A DNA stretch of 64,000 nucleotides from Sphingomonas sp. Leaf67 (GTDB lineage Bacteria > Pseudomonadota > Alphaproteobacteria > Sphingomonadales > Sphingomonadaceae). The DNA lies in assembly GCF_001421965.1 (NCBI RefSeq), contig NZ_LMLP01000001.1, forward strand, positions 248,001-312,000. Reading direction: 5' to 3'. The translations under genes and the position numbers were made by a program. The notes below the pieces were generated by a model. That model was not told where the DNA came from. It searched no databases and saw only the letters and a list, made by a program, of their open reading frames with translations. Every line of letters starts with the position of its first letter. Positions within the stretch are counted from its first letter, which is position 1. Positions 54,173-63,917 of the stretch are shown here, in pieces.

Positions 54173-54898
54173 ATGACCGACAGCCGCCCCGTAATGACCG
54201 ATGCTGAATTCGAACAATCTGCATCCTATGCAGACGAACGATGGTGGATGACAGGGGAAGGACTGATCCATGTCCCGGCCGTCATGACCATCGAAGGATG
54301 GAACACCTACGGCCATCCCGGAAACCTTTTGCTTACGCCAGCACAGCGCACATTCATAATGTGGTCCGATATCGTGGGGCAGGTAAGTAACGGCGGCTTC
54401 GTTCAGTTTTGCGATAGCTACGCTCAGGACCTTGCCTTGGGCGTCGCTGCGGTCGACGCTCTGGAGTGGCCGGATCTACGCAAGCGGTTTCGCCGTGCAA
54501 TGACGGAACAGGCCGGTGACGCAACCGAACCCGAGCGGCAGCAACCGGTTCCGTTCAGCGATGATCCTGAAAAATGGCGCGCAAGTCGCAAGCGATTGAT
54601 CCGTCACCTCGCACGCAAACATAAGCGGTGGTGGCAACCGACAACGGCGAGGGATATTGCGATTGTCGAAGCACGCCATGACGCAGAATGGCAAATCGAA
54701 CTTAAATATCAGATAGCGGTAGCGTCAGGAGAATTACCAAGTGGCGGAGAACGCTTTTTTGATTTCATCGATCCGCCAACTGTCGAGGCAGACGCGTTTG
54801 ACGACTGGTTTTATACCGACAATACTAAGGCAACATCCATTATCTACGTTAACCGTTTTATCATGGAATACCGCGATCAATTGTATCGGACGGCCTAG
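54173..54898 (+). CDS. DMP19/DUF4375-like protein
   Basis: About 241 residues from ATG 54173. IMWSDIVGQVSNGGFVQFC and ALGVAAVDAL follow the DMP19 (DUF4375) pattern, a family named after a Neisseria DNA-mimic protein; most members are uncharacterised. The first ATG is chosen because the preceding codons look non-coding. Codon use is clearly AT-richer than in the flanking genes, a sign of recent arrival. Confidence 0.65.
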   Translation: MTDSRPVMTDAEFEQSASYADERWWMTGEGLIHVPAVMTIEGWNTYGHPGNLLLTPAQRTFIMWSDIVGQVSNGGFVQFCDSYAQDLALGVAAVDALEWPDLRKRFRRAMTEQAGDATEPERQQPVPFSDDPEKWRASRKRLIRHLARKHKRWWQPTTARDIAIVEARHDAEWQIELKYQIAVASGELPSGGERFFDFIDPPTVEADAFDDWFYTDNTKATSIIYVNRFIMEYRDQLYRTA

Positions 54899-54935
54899 AT
54901 TGAATACCGATCGACGGCACGTTATGTAGATCAGC

Positions 54936-56528
54936 TCACGTACCGACCAACACCCCGCGATATTGCTCGCGCAACGCCGTCTTCCTCAACTTCCCCGTCG
55001 CACTGTGCGGTAGCGCGTCGACGAAGATCACGCGGTCGGGCAGCCACCATTTTGCAACCTTCGTCGCCAGATGCGCCAGCACCGCTTCCGCCTTCACCTC
55101 CGCGCCCGGGCGCGTGACCACGAGCAGCACCGGCCGTTCGTCCCAGCGCGGATGCAGCACGCCGATCGCCGCCGCCTCCGCCACGCCGGGGCATCCGACC
55201 GCGGCATTTTCCAGATCGACCGAGCTGATCCATTCGCCGCCGGATTTAATAACGTCCTTTGCACGGTCGGTAATCTGCATCGTGCCGTCGGGGTGAAGCA
55301 TCGCCACGTCGCCGGTGTCGAACCAGCCATCGGGGGTCAGCGCATCGCCGCTTTCGTCGCGAAAATAGCGTTTGAGCACCCATGGGCCGCGCACCTGCAA
55401 CTGGCCCGACGTCTCGCCATCGCGCGGCAGCACCGCGCCCGCTTCATCGACCGTGCGCAGTTCGACGCCGAACGGCACCTTGCCCTGTCGGCATACCTGA
55501 TCGACCCGCTGGTCGAAGCTGAGGTCGTCCCAGTCCGCGCCGGCCGCGCCCATCGTGCCGATCGGCGAGGTTTCGGTCATGCCCCATGCGTGGTTGACGC
55601 GGACGCCCATCCGCATGATCCGTTCGATCATCGCGCGCGGGGCCGCCGATCCGCCGATCGTCACGACCTGCAGATGTTCGGGCGCGGCGCCGGTCGCGTC
55701 CATATACTGGAACATCGCGAACCAGACGGTCGGCACGCCCGCCGAATGCGTTATCCGCTCGCGGTTCATCAGGTCGCACAGCACGGCGGGTTCGTTGACC
55801 GCCGAGAACACGACCTTCGCCCCCACCGCAGGCGCGGCAAAGGGCAGGCCCCAGCCGACCGCATGGAACATCGGCACCACCGGCAGGCACACCGCCCGCT
55901 GCGACAGATCAAATTCGTCGGGCTGCAACTCGGCGATGGCGTGGAGCACGTTCGAGCGGTGCGAATAGATCACGCCCTTCGGATCGCCGGTCGTGCCGCT
56001 GGTATAGCAGATCATGCAATGGTCGCGCTCGTCCCCCTCGACCCAGGCGTAGTCGCCGGTCTCGGGCGCGATCAGCGCGGCGAAGGAGTCCGGCCCGTCG
56101 CCGTCCATCACGATGAAATGCTCGATACCGGGCAGACGCGGCTTCATCCGCTCGATGATCGGCGCAAAGGCCGCGTCATAGAGCAGCACCCGATCCCCGG
56201 CATGGTCGGCGATATAGGCCAGTTGGTCGTCGAATAGCCGCGGGTTGATGGTGTGGATGATGCCGCCCATGCCGATCACGCCATACCACGCGATCAGGTG
56301 ATGGGCGTGGTTCATCGCCATCGTCGCCACGCGGTCTCCCGGCTCGATCCCCAGCCGCTCCAGCGCCTGCGCCAACCGCCGCGCATCGTACGCGATGCCC
56401 GCCCAGTTCGTCCGCGTCTCGCTGCCGTTCGCCCAGCGGGTGACGATCTCGCGACCCCCATGCTCACGCTCGGCATGGTCGAGCAGCCGGGGTACTCGAA
56501 GTTCGAAATCCTGCATTCCGCCCAGCAC
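54936..56528 (-). CDS. Long-chain fatty acid-CoA ligase-like protein
   Basis: About 530 residues. MICYTSGTTGDPKGVIYSH (ATP loop), NHAWGMTETSPIGTMG, WFDTGDVAMLHPDGT, ITDRAKDVIKSGGEWISSVD and ALPHSATGKLRKTALREQY are AMP-forming ligase motifs; the medium/long-chain type with HAVGWGLPFAAPAVG is recognisable. Start GTG 56528 has AGGAG seven bases upstream; ATG 56516 and GTG 56534 are alternatives. It follows dnaE by 35 bp. Confidence 0.9.
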   Translation of the reverse strand: MLGGMQDFELRVPRLLDHAEREHGGREIVTRWANGSETRTNWAGIAYDARRLAQALERLGIEPGDRVATMAMNHAHHLIAWYGVIGMGGIIHTINPRLFDDQLAYIADHAGDRVLLYDAAFAPIIERMKPRLPGIEHFIVMDGDGPDSFAALIAPETGDYAWVEGDERDHCMICYTSGTTGDPKGVIYSHRSNVLHAIAELQPDEFDLSQRAVCLPVVPMFHAVGWGLPFAAPAVGAKVVFSAVNEPAVLCDLMNRERITHSAGVPTVWFAMFQYMDATGAAPEHLQVVTIGGSAAPRAMIERIMRMGVRVNHAWGMTETSPIGTMGAAGADWDDLSFDQRVDQVCRQGKVPFGVELRTVDEAGAVLPRDGETSGQLQVRGPWVLKRYFRDESGDALTPDGWFDTGDVAMLHPDGTMQITDRAKDVIKSGGEWISSVDLENAAVGCPGVAEAAAIGVLHPRWDERPVLLVVTRPGAEVKAEAVLAHLATKVAKWWLPDRVIFVDALPHSATGKLRKTALREQYRGVLVGT

Positions 56529-56563
56529 GCGCACTCTCCTTCGCGAACGGGGCCGTACCGCCC

Positions 56564-59500
56564 CTATCCGACGGCAGCGATCGATGGCTTAACCGTATCG
56601 AACGCCGCGCTGGCGACACCTTGCAGCCTGCCGACCCGTTCGGCAAGCTCGCCATCCAGCTGGAAATCACGGCCCAGGCATACCCGAGCTTCGATTCCAT
56701 CGGCGGCAGGGATAGACACCCAGATTTCGCCACGGCCGCCGCGCTCGTCCAGGACCAGTCCCGCCAGTGCCGGATAGGCCGCAGCATCGTCGATGGTCAG
56801 GTCCAGCCGCAGCCGGACGTCGCGGGCGATCAGGTCGAACGGTTTGAGCGACTTGACCGTCGCCCGCGCGCTTTCATCCCCTGCACGGCGATCGAGTTCG
56901 AGCGTAAACAGGCCGCATCCGCCCACCTTGCCGGCGGCTTCCAGATCGTTCGCCGGCCCCTCATCGAAGCACGTCACCGGCACCTGCCCCGTCGCGTCGG
57001 AAAGCGTCGCCATCATGTACCGCTTGCCCCGCGCCGAGGTCCGCCAGCGCGCATCCTCGACCAGTGCCGCGACGGTCGCACCGACCCGGCCACCCTCCGG
57101 TACGGGCGTATCGGCCAGATCGGCGATTTTCCGCGCGCCATGTGCACTGGCGAGATGGGCGTAGCGATCGAGCGGATGCGCCGAGAAATAGAAGCCGAAC
57201 GCGTCCTTCTCCGCCGCGATCGCCTGCGTCAGCGACCAGTGGACGTCGGGCATCCGGATCGCCGCCTCGGTCGCGCCGCTTGCTTCGCCGAACAGGCCGC
57301 CCTGCCCGCTCGACCGGTTCGCCTCGGTCCGCTGCGCCGTCGCCATCAGCGTGTCGGCCAGCGCATGGACCCCGGCCCGGTCGAGCGCGATACAGTCGAA
57401 CGCACCGGCCGCCGCCAGCGTCTCGATCTGCCGCTTGTTCAGCAGCTTGGGGTCGACCCGCGTCGCGAAATCGTCGAGCGACTTGTACGGCCCCTTCGCC
57501 GCCCGCTCCTCGACCATCAGCTCCATCGCCCGCTCACCGACGCCCTTCAGCGCCGACAGCGCATAGCGCACCGCAAGGTCGCCACCGGTTTCCTCGACGC
57601 CGAAGGTCGCGTCGCTGGCGTTGATGCAGGGTGGCAGGCATTCGATGCGCAGCCGCTTCATATCGTCGACGAAGATCGCCAGCTTGTCGGTCTGCGCATA
57701 ATCGAACGCCATCGACGCCGCATAGAATTCGTGCGGGTGATGCGCCTTCAGCCACGCCGTCTGATAGGCGAGCAACGCATAGGCCGCCGCGTGACTCTTG
57801 TTGAACCCATAGCCGGCGAACTTGTCGATCAGGTCGAACAGCTCGTTGGCTTTGGCCGCCGGGATACCGTTCATCTCGGCACAGCCCTTCACGAAGATCG
57901 AACGCTGCGCGTCCATCTCCGCCTTGACCTTCTTGCCCATCGCGCGCCGCAGCATGTCGGCGCCGCCAAGCGAATAGCCGGCAAGAATCTGCGCGGCCTG
58001 CATCACCTGCTCCTGATAGACGAAGATCCCGTAGGTCTCCTTCAGGATCGGTTCGAGCAGGTCGTGCGGATAGATCAGCTCCTCGCGCCCGGCCTTGCGC
58101 GCGCCGAATGACGGAATGTTGTCCATCGGTCCCGGCCGGTACAGCGACACCAGCGCGATGATGTCCCCGAAATTGCTGGGCCGCACCGCGGTCAGCGTCC
58201 GTCGCATCCCTTCCGATTCCAGCTGGAACACGCCGACTGTGTCGCCGCGCTTCAGCAGGTCATATGTGGCGACATCGTCCCACAACAGGCTGTCGAGATC
58301 GACGACGATCCCCCGCCGCGCCAGCAATTCCACCGCGAATTTGAGCACCGACAGGGTTTTGAGGCCCAGAAAGTCGAACTTCACCAGCCCCGCGCCCTCG
58401 ACATATTTCATGTCGAACTGCGTGACCGGCATGTCGGACCGCGGATCGCGGTACAGCGGCACCAGCTCGCTGAGCGGTCGGTCGCCGATCACCACGCCCG
58501 CCGCGTGGGTCGAGCTGTGCCGCGGCAATCCCTCAAGCTTCATGGCGAGGTCGAGCAGCCGCCGGACGTCCTTCTCGCCGGTATATTGCTGGTGCAGTTC
58601 CGATACGCCGTTGATCGCCCGGTCCAGCGTCCACGGATCGGTCGGGTGGTTCGGCACCAGCTTGGCGAGGCGATCGACCTGCCCATAGCTCATCTGCAAC
58701 ACGCGGCCGGTGTCCTTGAGCACCGCGCGCGCCTTCAGCTTACCGAAGGTGATGATCTGCGCCACCTGATCGCGGCCATATTTCTGCTGGACGTAGCGGA
58801 TTACCTCGCCGCGCCGTGTTTCGCAGAAATCGATGTCGAAGTCGGGCATCGACACGCGTTCGGGGTTCAGGAAGCGTTCGAACAGCAACCCCAGCTTGAT
58901 CGGGTCGAGGTCGGTGATGGTGAGCGCCCACGCCACCGCCGAACCCGCGCCCGAACCACGCCCCGGCCCGACCGGAATGTCGTGATCCTTTGCCCATTTG
59001 ATGAAATCGGCGACGATCAGGAAATAGCCCGGAAACCCCATCTGACAGATGACGTCGAGTTCGAAGTCCAGCCGCTCGAAATAGTCCGGAAACTTCGCTT
59101 GCAGCTCGGCCTCGGACAGTTCGGGGATGGTGCCCGTCGCCGCCGGCGTCGGGGCATCTTCCCACGGCGCGGGCGCGTCGACCGCGACTTCGGCCTGGAC
59201 CATGCCCGCTTCCAGCGCGACGATCTTGCGCAACCGATCGACCAGCCCGGCGCGCGAATCGACGCGCAGCTTCAGCGCCTCGCCCTCGCGGTCGCCGGCA
59301 AGGCTGGGCAGGATCGGCTTGCGCTTCGGCGCCGCCACCGCGCAACGCTGCGCCACGACCAGGGTATTGGCCAGCGCCTCGGGCAGGTCGGCGAACATTT
59401 CCTGCATCACCGCTGCGGGCTTCAGCCATGCTTGGGGCGACGACCGCTGCCGATCCTCGCTCGCGACGTAGCTGGACGAGGCGATGCACAGCATGGCGTC

Positions 59501-60151
59501 GTGCGCGTCGTGGAAATCGGCGTCGGCGAAGCAGCACGGATTGGTCGCGACCAGCGGCAGATCGCGGGCATAGGCGAGGTCGAGCAACTGCGCCTCGGCC
59601 CTCGCCTCGACCGGATCGTCGCGCCGTGCGATCTCGACATACAGCCGGTCGCCGAACAGTGCCTGCAACCGGTCGACATAGGCGGTCGCTTCGTCGTCGC
59701 GCCCGGCCGCGAACAGCCGCGCCAGCGCCCCGTCACCCGCCCCGGTCAGCGCGACCAGCCCGTCGCTGCGCCCGATCAGCGCATCGATCGGCACATGCGC
59801 GGGAACCTCGACCGGCCGGTCGAGATGCGCCATCGACACCAGCGCGCACAGATTGTCATAGCCGCGCGCGTCCTGTGCATAGAGCGGCAGCCAGTCGATT
59901 TCCGGCTCCTGCAGCTCCGGCCCGCCCGGCCGCGCGACCGCCAGCAGCGTGCCGACCACCGGCTGGACGCCCTGATCCCTGCATGCGTCCGAAAACGCCA
60001 TCGCGGCATAGAGTCCGTTGCGATCGGACAGCCCGGCGGCGGGAAAGCCCAGCTTGCGCGCGACCTTGGCAATCGCCTTCGGTTCGATCGCGCCCTCCAG
60101 CATGGTGTAGGACGAAAAGATACGAAGCGGCACGAACCCGGAATGCGTCAT
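56564..60151 (-). CDS. dnaE: DNA polymerase III subunit alpha
   Basis: Replicative polymerase, 1195 residues from ATG 60151. PHP domain (VPLRIFSSYTMLEGAIEPKA, GLSDRNGLYAAMAF), polymerase core with GPGRGSGAGSAVAWAL, the metal Asp pair in MPDFDIDFCETRRGEVI, DFLGLKTLSVL, then tandem helix-hairpin-helix and OB domains. No editing exonuclease is fused, so this is DnaE1, not PolC. Cotranscription with the downstream ligase looks accidental. Confidence 0.96.
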   Translation of the reverse strand: MTHSGFVPLRIFSSYTMLEGAIEPKAIAKVARKLGFPAAGLSDRNGLYAAMAFSDACRDQGVQPVVGTLLAVARPGGPELQEPEIDWLPLYAQDARGYDNLCALVSMAHLDRPVEVPAHVPIDALIGRSDGLVALTGAGDGALARLFAAGRDDEATAYVDRLQALFGDRLYVEIARRDDPVEARAEAQLLDLAYARDLPLVATNPCCFADADFHDAHDAMLCIASSSYVASEDRQRSSPQAWLKPAAVMQEMFADLPEALANTLVVAQRCAVAAPKRKPILPSLAGDREGEALKLRVDSRAGLVDRLRKIVALEAGMVQAEVAVDAPAPWEDAPTPAATGTIPELSEAELQAKFPDYFERLDFELDVICQMGFPGYFLIVADFIKWAKDHDIPVGPGRGSGAGSAVAWALTITDLDPIKLGLLFERFLNPERVSMPDFDIDFCETRRGEVIRYVQQKYGRDQVAQIITFGKLKARAVLKDTGRVLQMSYGQVDRLAKLVPNHPTDPWTLDRAINGVSELHQQYTGEKDVRRLLDLAMKLEGLPRHSSTHAAGVVIGDRPLSELVPLYRDPRSDMPVTQFDMKYVEGAGLVKFDFLGLKTLSVLKFAVELLARRGIVVDLDSLLWDDVATYDLLKRGDTVGVFQLESEGMRRTLTAVRPSNFGDIIALVSLYRPGPMDNIPSFGARKAGREELIYPHDLLEPILKETYGIFVYQEQVMQAAQILAGYSLGGADMLRRAMGKKVKAEMDAQRSIFVKGCAEMNGIPAAKANELFDLIDKFAGYGFNKSHAAAYALLAYQTAWLKAHHPHEFYAASMAFDYAQTDKLAIFVDDMKRLRIECLPPCINASDATFGVEETGGDLAVRYALSALKGVGERAMELMVEERAAKGPYKSLDDFATRVDPKLLNKRQIETLAAAGAFDCIALDRAGVHALADTLMATAQRTEANRSSGQGGLFGEASGATEAAIRMPDVHWSLTQAIAAEKDAFGFYFSAHPLDRYAHLASAHGARKIADLADTPVPEGGRVGATVAALVEDARWRTSARGKRYMMATLSDATGQVPVTCFDEGPANDLEAAGKVGGCGLFTLELDRRAGDESARATVKSLKPFDLIARDVRLRLDLTIDDAAAYPALAGLVLDERGGRGEIWVSIPAADGIEARVCLGRDFQLDGELAERVGRLQGVASAAFDTVKPSIAAVG

Positions 60152-60247
60152 CCGATGCACCTAACCATCGCCGGCTGATTCGACCAGTGGAGCGGACACG
60201 GAACCACGACGAACCGCGCCCGTTCGCTGCGGCGACAGGAGGACCAC

Positions 60248-60790
60248 ATGATCGACCACGCCCGCGAACCCCGTATCACCGCCCCCGGCTGGGGCTCGTC
60301 GCTCGCCTATGGCATCGTGTCGGTCGTGGTCGGCATCCTCGCCTTTGCCGCCCCCTTCCCCGCGACGCTGGCTGCGACGATGATCGTCGGCTTCCTGTTC
60401 CTCGCCGGCGGTGTGGCGTCGCTGATCGCCGTGGTTCGCGGGCGTAACGGGCGCGGCTATGCGCTGCTGTTCGGGCTGCTGTCCGTGGTCGCGGGCGGCT
60501 ATATGGTGCTGGTGCCGGTCGGGGGCGCATTGTCGCTGACGCTGATGATCATCCTCTGGCTTGGCGCGCGCGGCATTATGGAGTTGTTCGTCGGCTTCCG
60601 CTTCAAGCGGCTTAGGGTTCCAATGCTGCTGCTGGGCGTGCTCAACATCGTGCTGGCGATCCTGCTCTACACGACCGTGCCATGGTCGGCGCTGACCCTG
60701 CCGGGCTATATCCTCGGTGCCAGCTTCCTGTTCGGCGGCATCGTCGCGATCATGGGGGCGTTGCACGACCGTCGGGAGCAGGCGGCGTAA
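60248..60790 (+). CDS. HdeD family membrane protein (DUF308)
   Basis: 180 residues with six hydrophobic segments arranged as repeated pairs, for example LAYGIVSVVVGILAFAAPFP, ATMIVGFLFLAGGVASLIAV and SLTLMIILWLGARGIMELF. HdeD-like proteins are linked to acid resistance in E. coli; function here unknown. ACAGGAGGA precedes ATG 60248; divergent from dnaE. Confidence 0.85.
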   Translation: MIDHAREPRITAPGWGSSLAYGIVSVVVGILAFAAPFPATLAATMIVGFLFLAGGVASLIAVVRGRNGRGYALLFGLLSVVAGGYMVLVPVGGALSLTLMIILWLGARGIMELFVGFRFKRLRVPMLLLGVLNIVLAILLYTTVPWSALTLPGYILGASFLFGGIVAIMGALHDRREQAA

Positions 60791-60816
60791 GGCGAACCCC
60801 TGCTCGTCGGATAGCG

Positions 60817-61296
60817 TTACGCCAACGCCGCCAGCACCGCGCCTTCCAAATCCTCCGGTCTGGTCGTCGGCGCGAACCGGGTGACCTGCCCGTCGCGCCC
60901 GACCAGGAATTTGGTGAAGTTCCACTTCACCGTTTCGCTGCCCAGCACGCCGGGGGCAGCCTGTTTTAGCGCGCGGAACAGCGGCGCGGCGTTGGCTCCG
61001 TTCACATCGACCTTCGCGAACACCGGAAAGCTGACGTCATAGGTCAACGAACAGAATTGCGCGATCTCCGCTGCATCGCCCGGCTCCTGCCCGCCAAACT
61101 GGTTGCACGGGAAGCCCAGCACCGCAAAGCCCTGCTTGCCGAGCGTGCGGTGCAACGCCTCCAACCCGGCATATTGCGGGGTGAACCCACATTTCGATGC
61201 GACGTTGACGATCAACAGCGCCTGGCCGCGATTCGCCGCCAGCGTCGTCTCGGCACCATCGGCGGTCCACACCGGTAGATCGTACAGGTCGCTCAC
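60817..61296 (-). CDS. Glutathione peroxidase
   Basis: 159-residue thioredoxin-fold peroxidase reducing hydroperoxides with thiols. [18 protein letters not shown] (peroxidatic Cys), [14 protein letters not shown] (resolving Cys and Gln) and [14 protein letters not shown] (Trp/Asn) are the catalytic tetrad. Cys in place of selenocysteine. ATG overlaps the lolD stop. Confidence 0.93.
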   Translation of the reverse strand: MSDLYDLPVWTADGAETTLAANRGQALLIVNVASKCGFTPQYAGLEALHRTLGKQGFAVLGFPCNQFGGQEPGDAAEIAQFCSLTYDVSFPVFAKVDVNGANAAPLFRALKQAAPGVLGSETVKWNFTKFLVGRDGQVTRFAPTTRPEDLEGAVLAALA

Positions 61297-61967
61297 ACCA
61301 GCACCCCGTCCCGCAGCCGCACCACCCGGTCCATTCGGCTGGCCAGCCGTTCGTTGTGCGTCGCGACCAGCGCCGCCGACCCCTGTCCGCGCACCAGCCG
61401 GAGGAATTCGGCGAACACCACATCGGCGGTCGCCTCGTCCAGATTGCCGGTCGGCTCGTCCGCCAGCACTAGCGCCGGACGATTGGCCAGCGCGCGCGCC
61501 ACCGCGACCCGTTGCTGCTCGCCGCCCGACAACTGGCTGGGACGATGACCGAGCCTTCCCCCCAGCCCCAGTGCGGTCAGCAGTTCGGTCGCACGCGCAT
61601 CCGCCTCCTTGCGGTGCCCGCCACGCACCATCTGCGGCAGCACGACATTCTCCAGCGCGTTGAAATCGGGCAGCAGATGGTGGAACTGATAGATGAAGCC
61701 CATCCGGTCGCGCCGCACCACCGTCCGCGCGTTCGATCCGAACCCGGCGACTTCCTCGCCGCCGATGAAGATCTCGCCCTCGAACCCCCCTTCGAGCAGG
61801 CCGACCGCCTGGAGCAGCGTCGACTTGCCCGACCCCGACGGCCCCAGCAGCGCCACGATCTCCCCCTGCCCCACGGTCAGGTTCACGCCGCGCAGGACGT
61901 GGATCGTCGCTTCCCCCTGCGTGAAGCTGCGCCGCAGGTCGCGGGTCTGGAGGACGGCATCAGTCAT
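61293..61967 (-). CDS. lolD: Lipoprotein-releasing ABC transporter ATPase
   Basis: 224 residues. Walker [17 protein letters not shown]-loop [18 protein letters not shown] (the LolD-typical stretch), signature [15 protein letters not shown], Walker [16 protein letters not shown]. Powers release of outer-membrane lipoproteins to LolA. It overlaps the permease gene by 8 bp. Confidence 0.94.
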   Translation of the reverse strand: MTDAVLQTRDLRRSFTQGEATIHVLRGVNLTVGQGEIVALLGPSGSGKSTLLQAVGLLEGGFEGEIFIGGEEVAGFGSNARTVVRRDRMGFIYQFHHLLPDFNALENVVLPQMVRGGHRKEADARATELLTALGLGGRLGHRPSQLSGGEQQRVAVARALANRPALVLADEPTGNLDEATADVVFAEFLRLVRGQGSAALVATHNERLASRMDRVVRLRDGVLV

Positions 61968-63210
61968 AGCGCAGCACCTGCACGGGATCGGTATTGGCCG
62001 CCTTGAACGCCGGGTACAGCGTGGCGAGGAACGAGAAGAGCAGCGCGGTCAACGCGATGGTGACGATTTCGACCGTATCGGGGTCAGACGGCAGTTCGGT
62101 CAGGTAGCGCATCGTCGGGTCCCATATCTCGATCCCCGTCAGCCGGCCGATCCCGCCGATCACCTGCTGCCGGAACGCGAGGAAGACGAAGCCGAGCACC
62201 AGCCCCGCCCCCACGCCCAGCGCGCCGATGGTGGTGCCGACCGTCATGAAGATGCGCAGCAGCCCGCCGCGCGTCGCCCCCATCGTGCGCAGGATCGCGA
62301 TGTCGCGCGTCTTGGCGCGGACCAGCATGATGAGCGACGACAGGATGTTGAATACCGCGATCAGGATGATGATCGACAGCACGGTGAAGGTCACGATCCG
62401 GTCGACCGACAGCGCCTGGAACAGCTCCGAATTGAGCTGCCGCCAGTCGGATATCTGCGCCTGTGCCACGAACTTCTCGCGGAGCGGCTTCATGATCCGG
62501 TCGATGTCGTCGGGATCGGTCGTCTCGATCTCGATCATGCCGACCGAATCACCGGTGAGCAGCAGTTGCTGCGCGTCCTCGATCGGCATGATGACGAACG
62601 CCTTGTCATAATCGTAGACCCCGACCTCGACGATCGCGGCGACGCGGTACGGCACCTGCCGGATCATCGTGCCGAACGGAGTCGTCGGCCCCTGCGGGCT
62701 GATGATCGTGATCTCGCTGCCGACGGTCACGCCGAGCGACATGGCAAGCCGCGACCCGATGACCACATTGCCGCTGCCCGCCGTCACGGGAGCGAGCGAC
62801 CCCTGCTTCACATTGTCGCGGATCGTCGGGGTCGCGCGGATGTCGCCGACCCGCATGCCGCGCGTCAGGATGAACTCCGACCGCCCGTTATAGGTCGCGA
62901 ACAGCGGCTGTTCGATCAGCGGCGTCGCGCTGGTGACTCCGGGCGTGCGCCGTGCCTCCTCGGCGATGCGGCGCCAGTCGGGCAGCTGGTTGTTGTACCC
63001 CTGGATGATGGCATGGCCGTTCAGCCCGACGATCTTGTCGAACAGCTCGGCACGGAACCCGTTCATCACGCTCATCACGATGACCAGCGCCGCGACGCCC
63101 AGCATCACCGCGACGAGGCTGATCGATGCGACCAGCGCGATGAACGCCTCACCCCGTCCGGGCAACAGATAGCGGCGGGCGATCATCCGCTCGTAACGCG
63201 ATAGCAGCAT
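61960..63210 (-). CDS. lolC: Lipoprotein-releasing ABC transporter permease (LolC/E family)
   Basis: 416 residues from ATG 63210. One N-terminal membrane helix ([20 protein letters not shown]), a large periplasmic MacB-like domain and three C-terminal helices ([57 protein letters not shown]). ARKYL-like start reads [15 protein letters not shown]. Alphaproteobacteria use a single LolC/E-type (LolF) subunit, consistent with only one here. Confidence 0.93.
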   Translation of the reverse strand: MLLSRYERMIARRYLLPGRGEAFIALVASISLVAVMLGVAALVIVMSVMNGFRAELFDKIVGLNGHAIIQGYNNQLPDWRRIAEEARRTPGVTSATPLIEQPLFATYNGRSEFILTRGMRVGDIRATPTIRDNVKQGSLAPVTAGSGNVVIGSRLAMSLGVTVGSEITIISPQGPTTPFGTMIRQVPYRVAAIVEVGVYDYDKAFVIMPIEDAQQLLLTGDSVGMIEIETTDPDDIDRIMKPLREKFVAQAQISDWRQLNSELFQALSVDRIVTFTVLSIIILIAVFNILSSLIMLVRAKTRDIAILRTMGATRGGLLRIFMTVGTTIGALGVGAGLVLGFVFLAFRQQVIGGIGRLTGIEIWDPTMRYLTELPSDPDTVEIVTIALTALLFSFLATLYPAFKAANTDPVQVLRYD

Positions 63211-63509
63211 AAGGGCGGTCGGTGTCCTCGAACGGAGCCCCCTCGAACGGGGCGTTGCAGGGGCTGTAGGTAGGCGCTGGTCCGACTTCAATCCATGCTG
63301 TTGCCAAATCGACACATGGTTACGAAAACCGTAGCAAAGCTGCCGCAAGGCCGGTGACAGACTCGGTCCGGTTCCGTATCGAAGATCTTACGAAGCGCAG
63401 GCAAGCAAGGCCACGGTTCGGGGAGGCCAACCGGCTCCGCCCTGGAAGGGGGGAAGGGGCGTAGAAGCGGTGGCAACCAAGGGGGCTGACGAGCGATCGT
63501 CACGCAGGC
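63211..63509. other. Non-coding stretch upstream of lolC
   Basis: No convincing reading frame on either strand. It must hold the lolC promoter. The section ends in a strong terminator that points along the plus strand although no plus-strand gene lies before it, so an untranslated plus-strand RNA is possible. Confidence 0.4.
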
Positions 63510-63544
63510 GGCCGGGCTGGCAACAGCCCGGCCGTTTGCTGTTT
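63510..63544 (+). terminator. Strong intrinsic terminator, plus strand
   Basis: GGCCGGGCTG (63510-63519), loop GCAA, CAGCCCGGCC (63524-63533) form a perfect 10-bp stem; GTTTGCTGTTT follows on the plus strand. The minus-strand side has no T-run. Confidence 0.75.
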
Positions 63545-63670
63545 CAGTGCTTTGGATTCGTGGTTGGGCGCTGGTTGCCGGACCCTGTCGCGCTTCCCTT
63601 CTCGGCGAACGCTTTGCCTGTAAGCTGTTGTTATTTGTAACAGAACTGACAAATTGGTGGGCAGCCGCGC

Positions 63671-63693
63671 GCCAAAGGTCACGAAAGTCACAC
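63671..63693 (-). repeat. 23-bp repeat, copy B
   Basis: GCCAAAGGTCACGAAAG followed by TCACAC is the exact reverse complement of 41262-41284. The surrounding sequences do not align beyond the element. Confidence 0.75.
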
Positions 63694-63727
63694 TTGCCAC
63701 GTTTTGGCGGGTTACCCGGGTTACCGA

Positions 63728-63878
63728 GACCTCTGCGAAAGTCGCGCACTAAACCAAACCGAGCGGTACCCCGGCAAAGGCCGGGGTCCAGTTGGAAAGT
63801 TTTTTCGTACGTTGCGAACGTCCCCCAACTGGGCTCCGGCCTTCGCCGGGGTACGGTCATTGGAGTTTCGCAGAGGTC
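63728..63878. repeat. REPIN-like nested inverted repeat
   Basis: Outer arms GACCTCTGCGAAA (63728-63740) and TTTCGCAGAGGTC (63866-63878) are perfect 13-bp inverted repeats. Inside, two REP palindromes CCCCGGC-AAAG-GCCGGGG (from 63769) and CCGGCCTTCGCCGGGG (from 63836), extended by CCAGTTGG/CCAACTGG, face each other. About 150 bp, no coding capacity, as expected for a transposable REP doublet or MITE. Confidence 0.65.
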
Positions 63879-63917
63879 CCGATTACGGGGGTTACGTCGA
63901 TCGACGTGCGGACGGTG

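Noticed and set aside
54008..54925. Apparent direct repeats flanking the DMP19-like gene (CACGTT-N-TGT on both sides)
   Set aside because: The two stretches share only a few short blocks with mismatches and shifts; not good enough for a target-site duplication.
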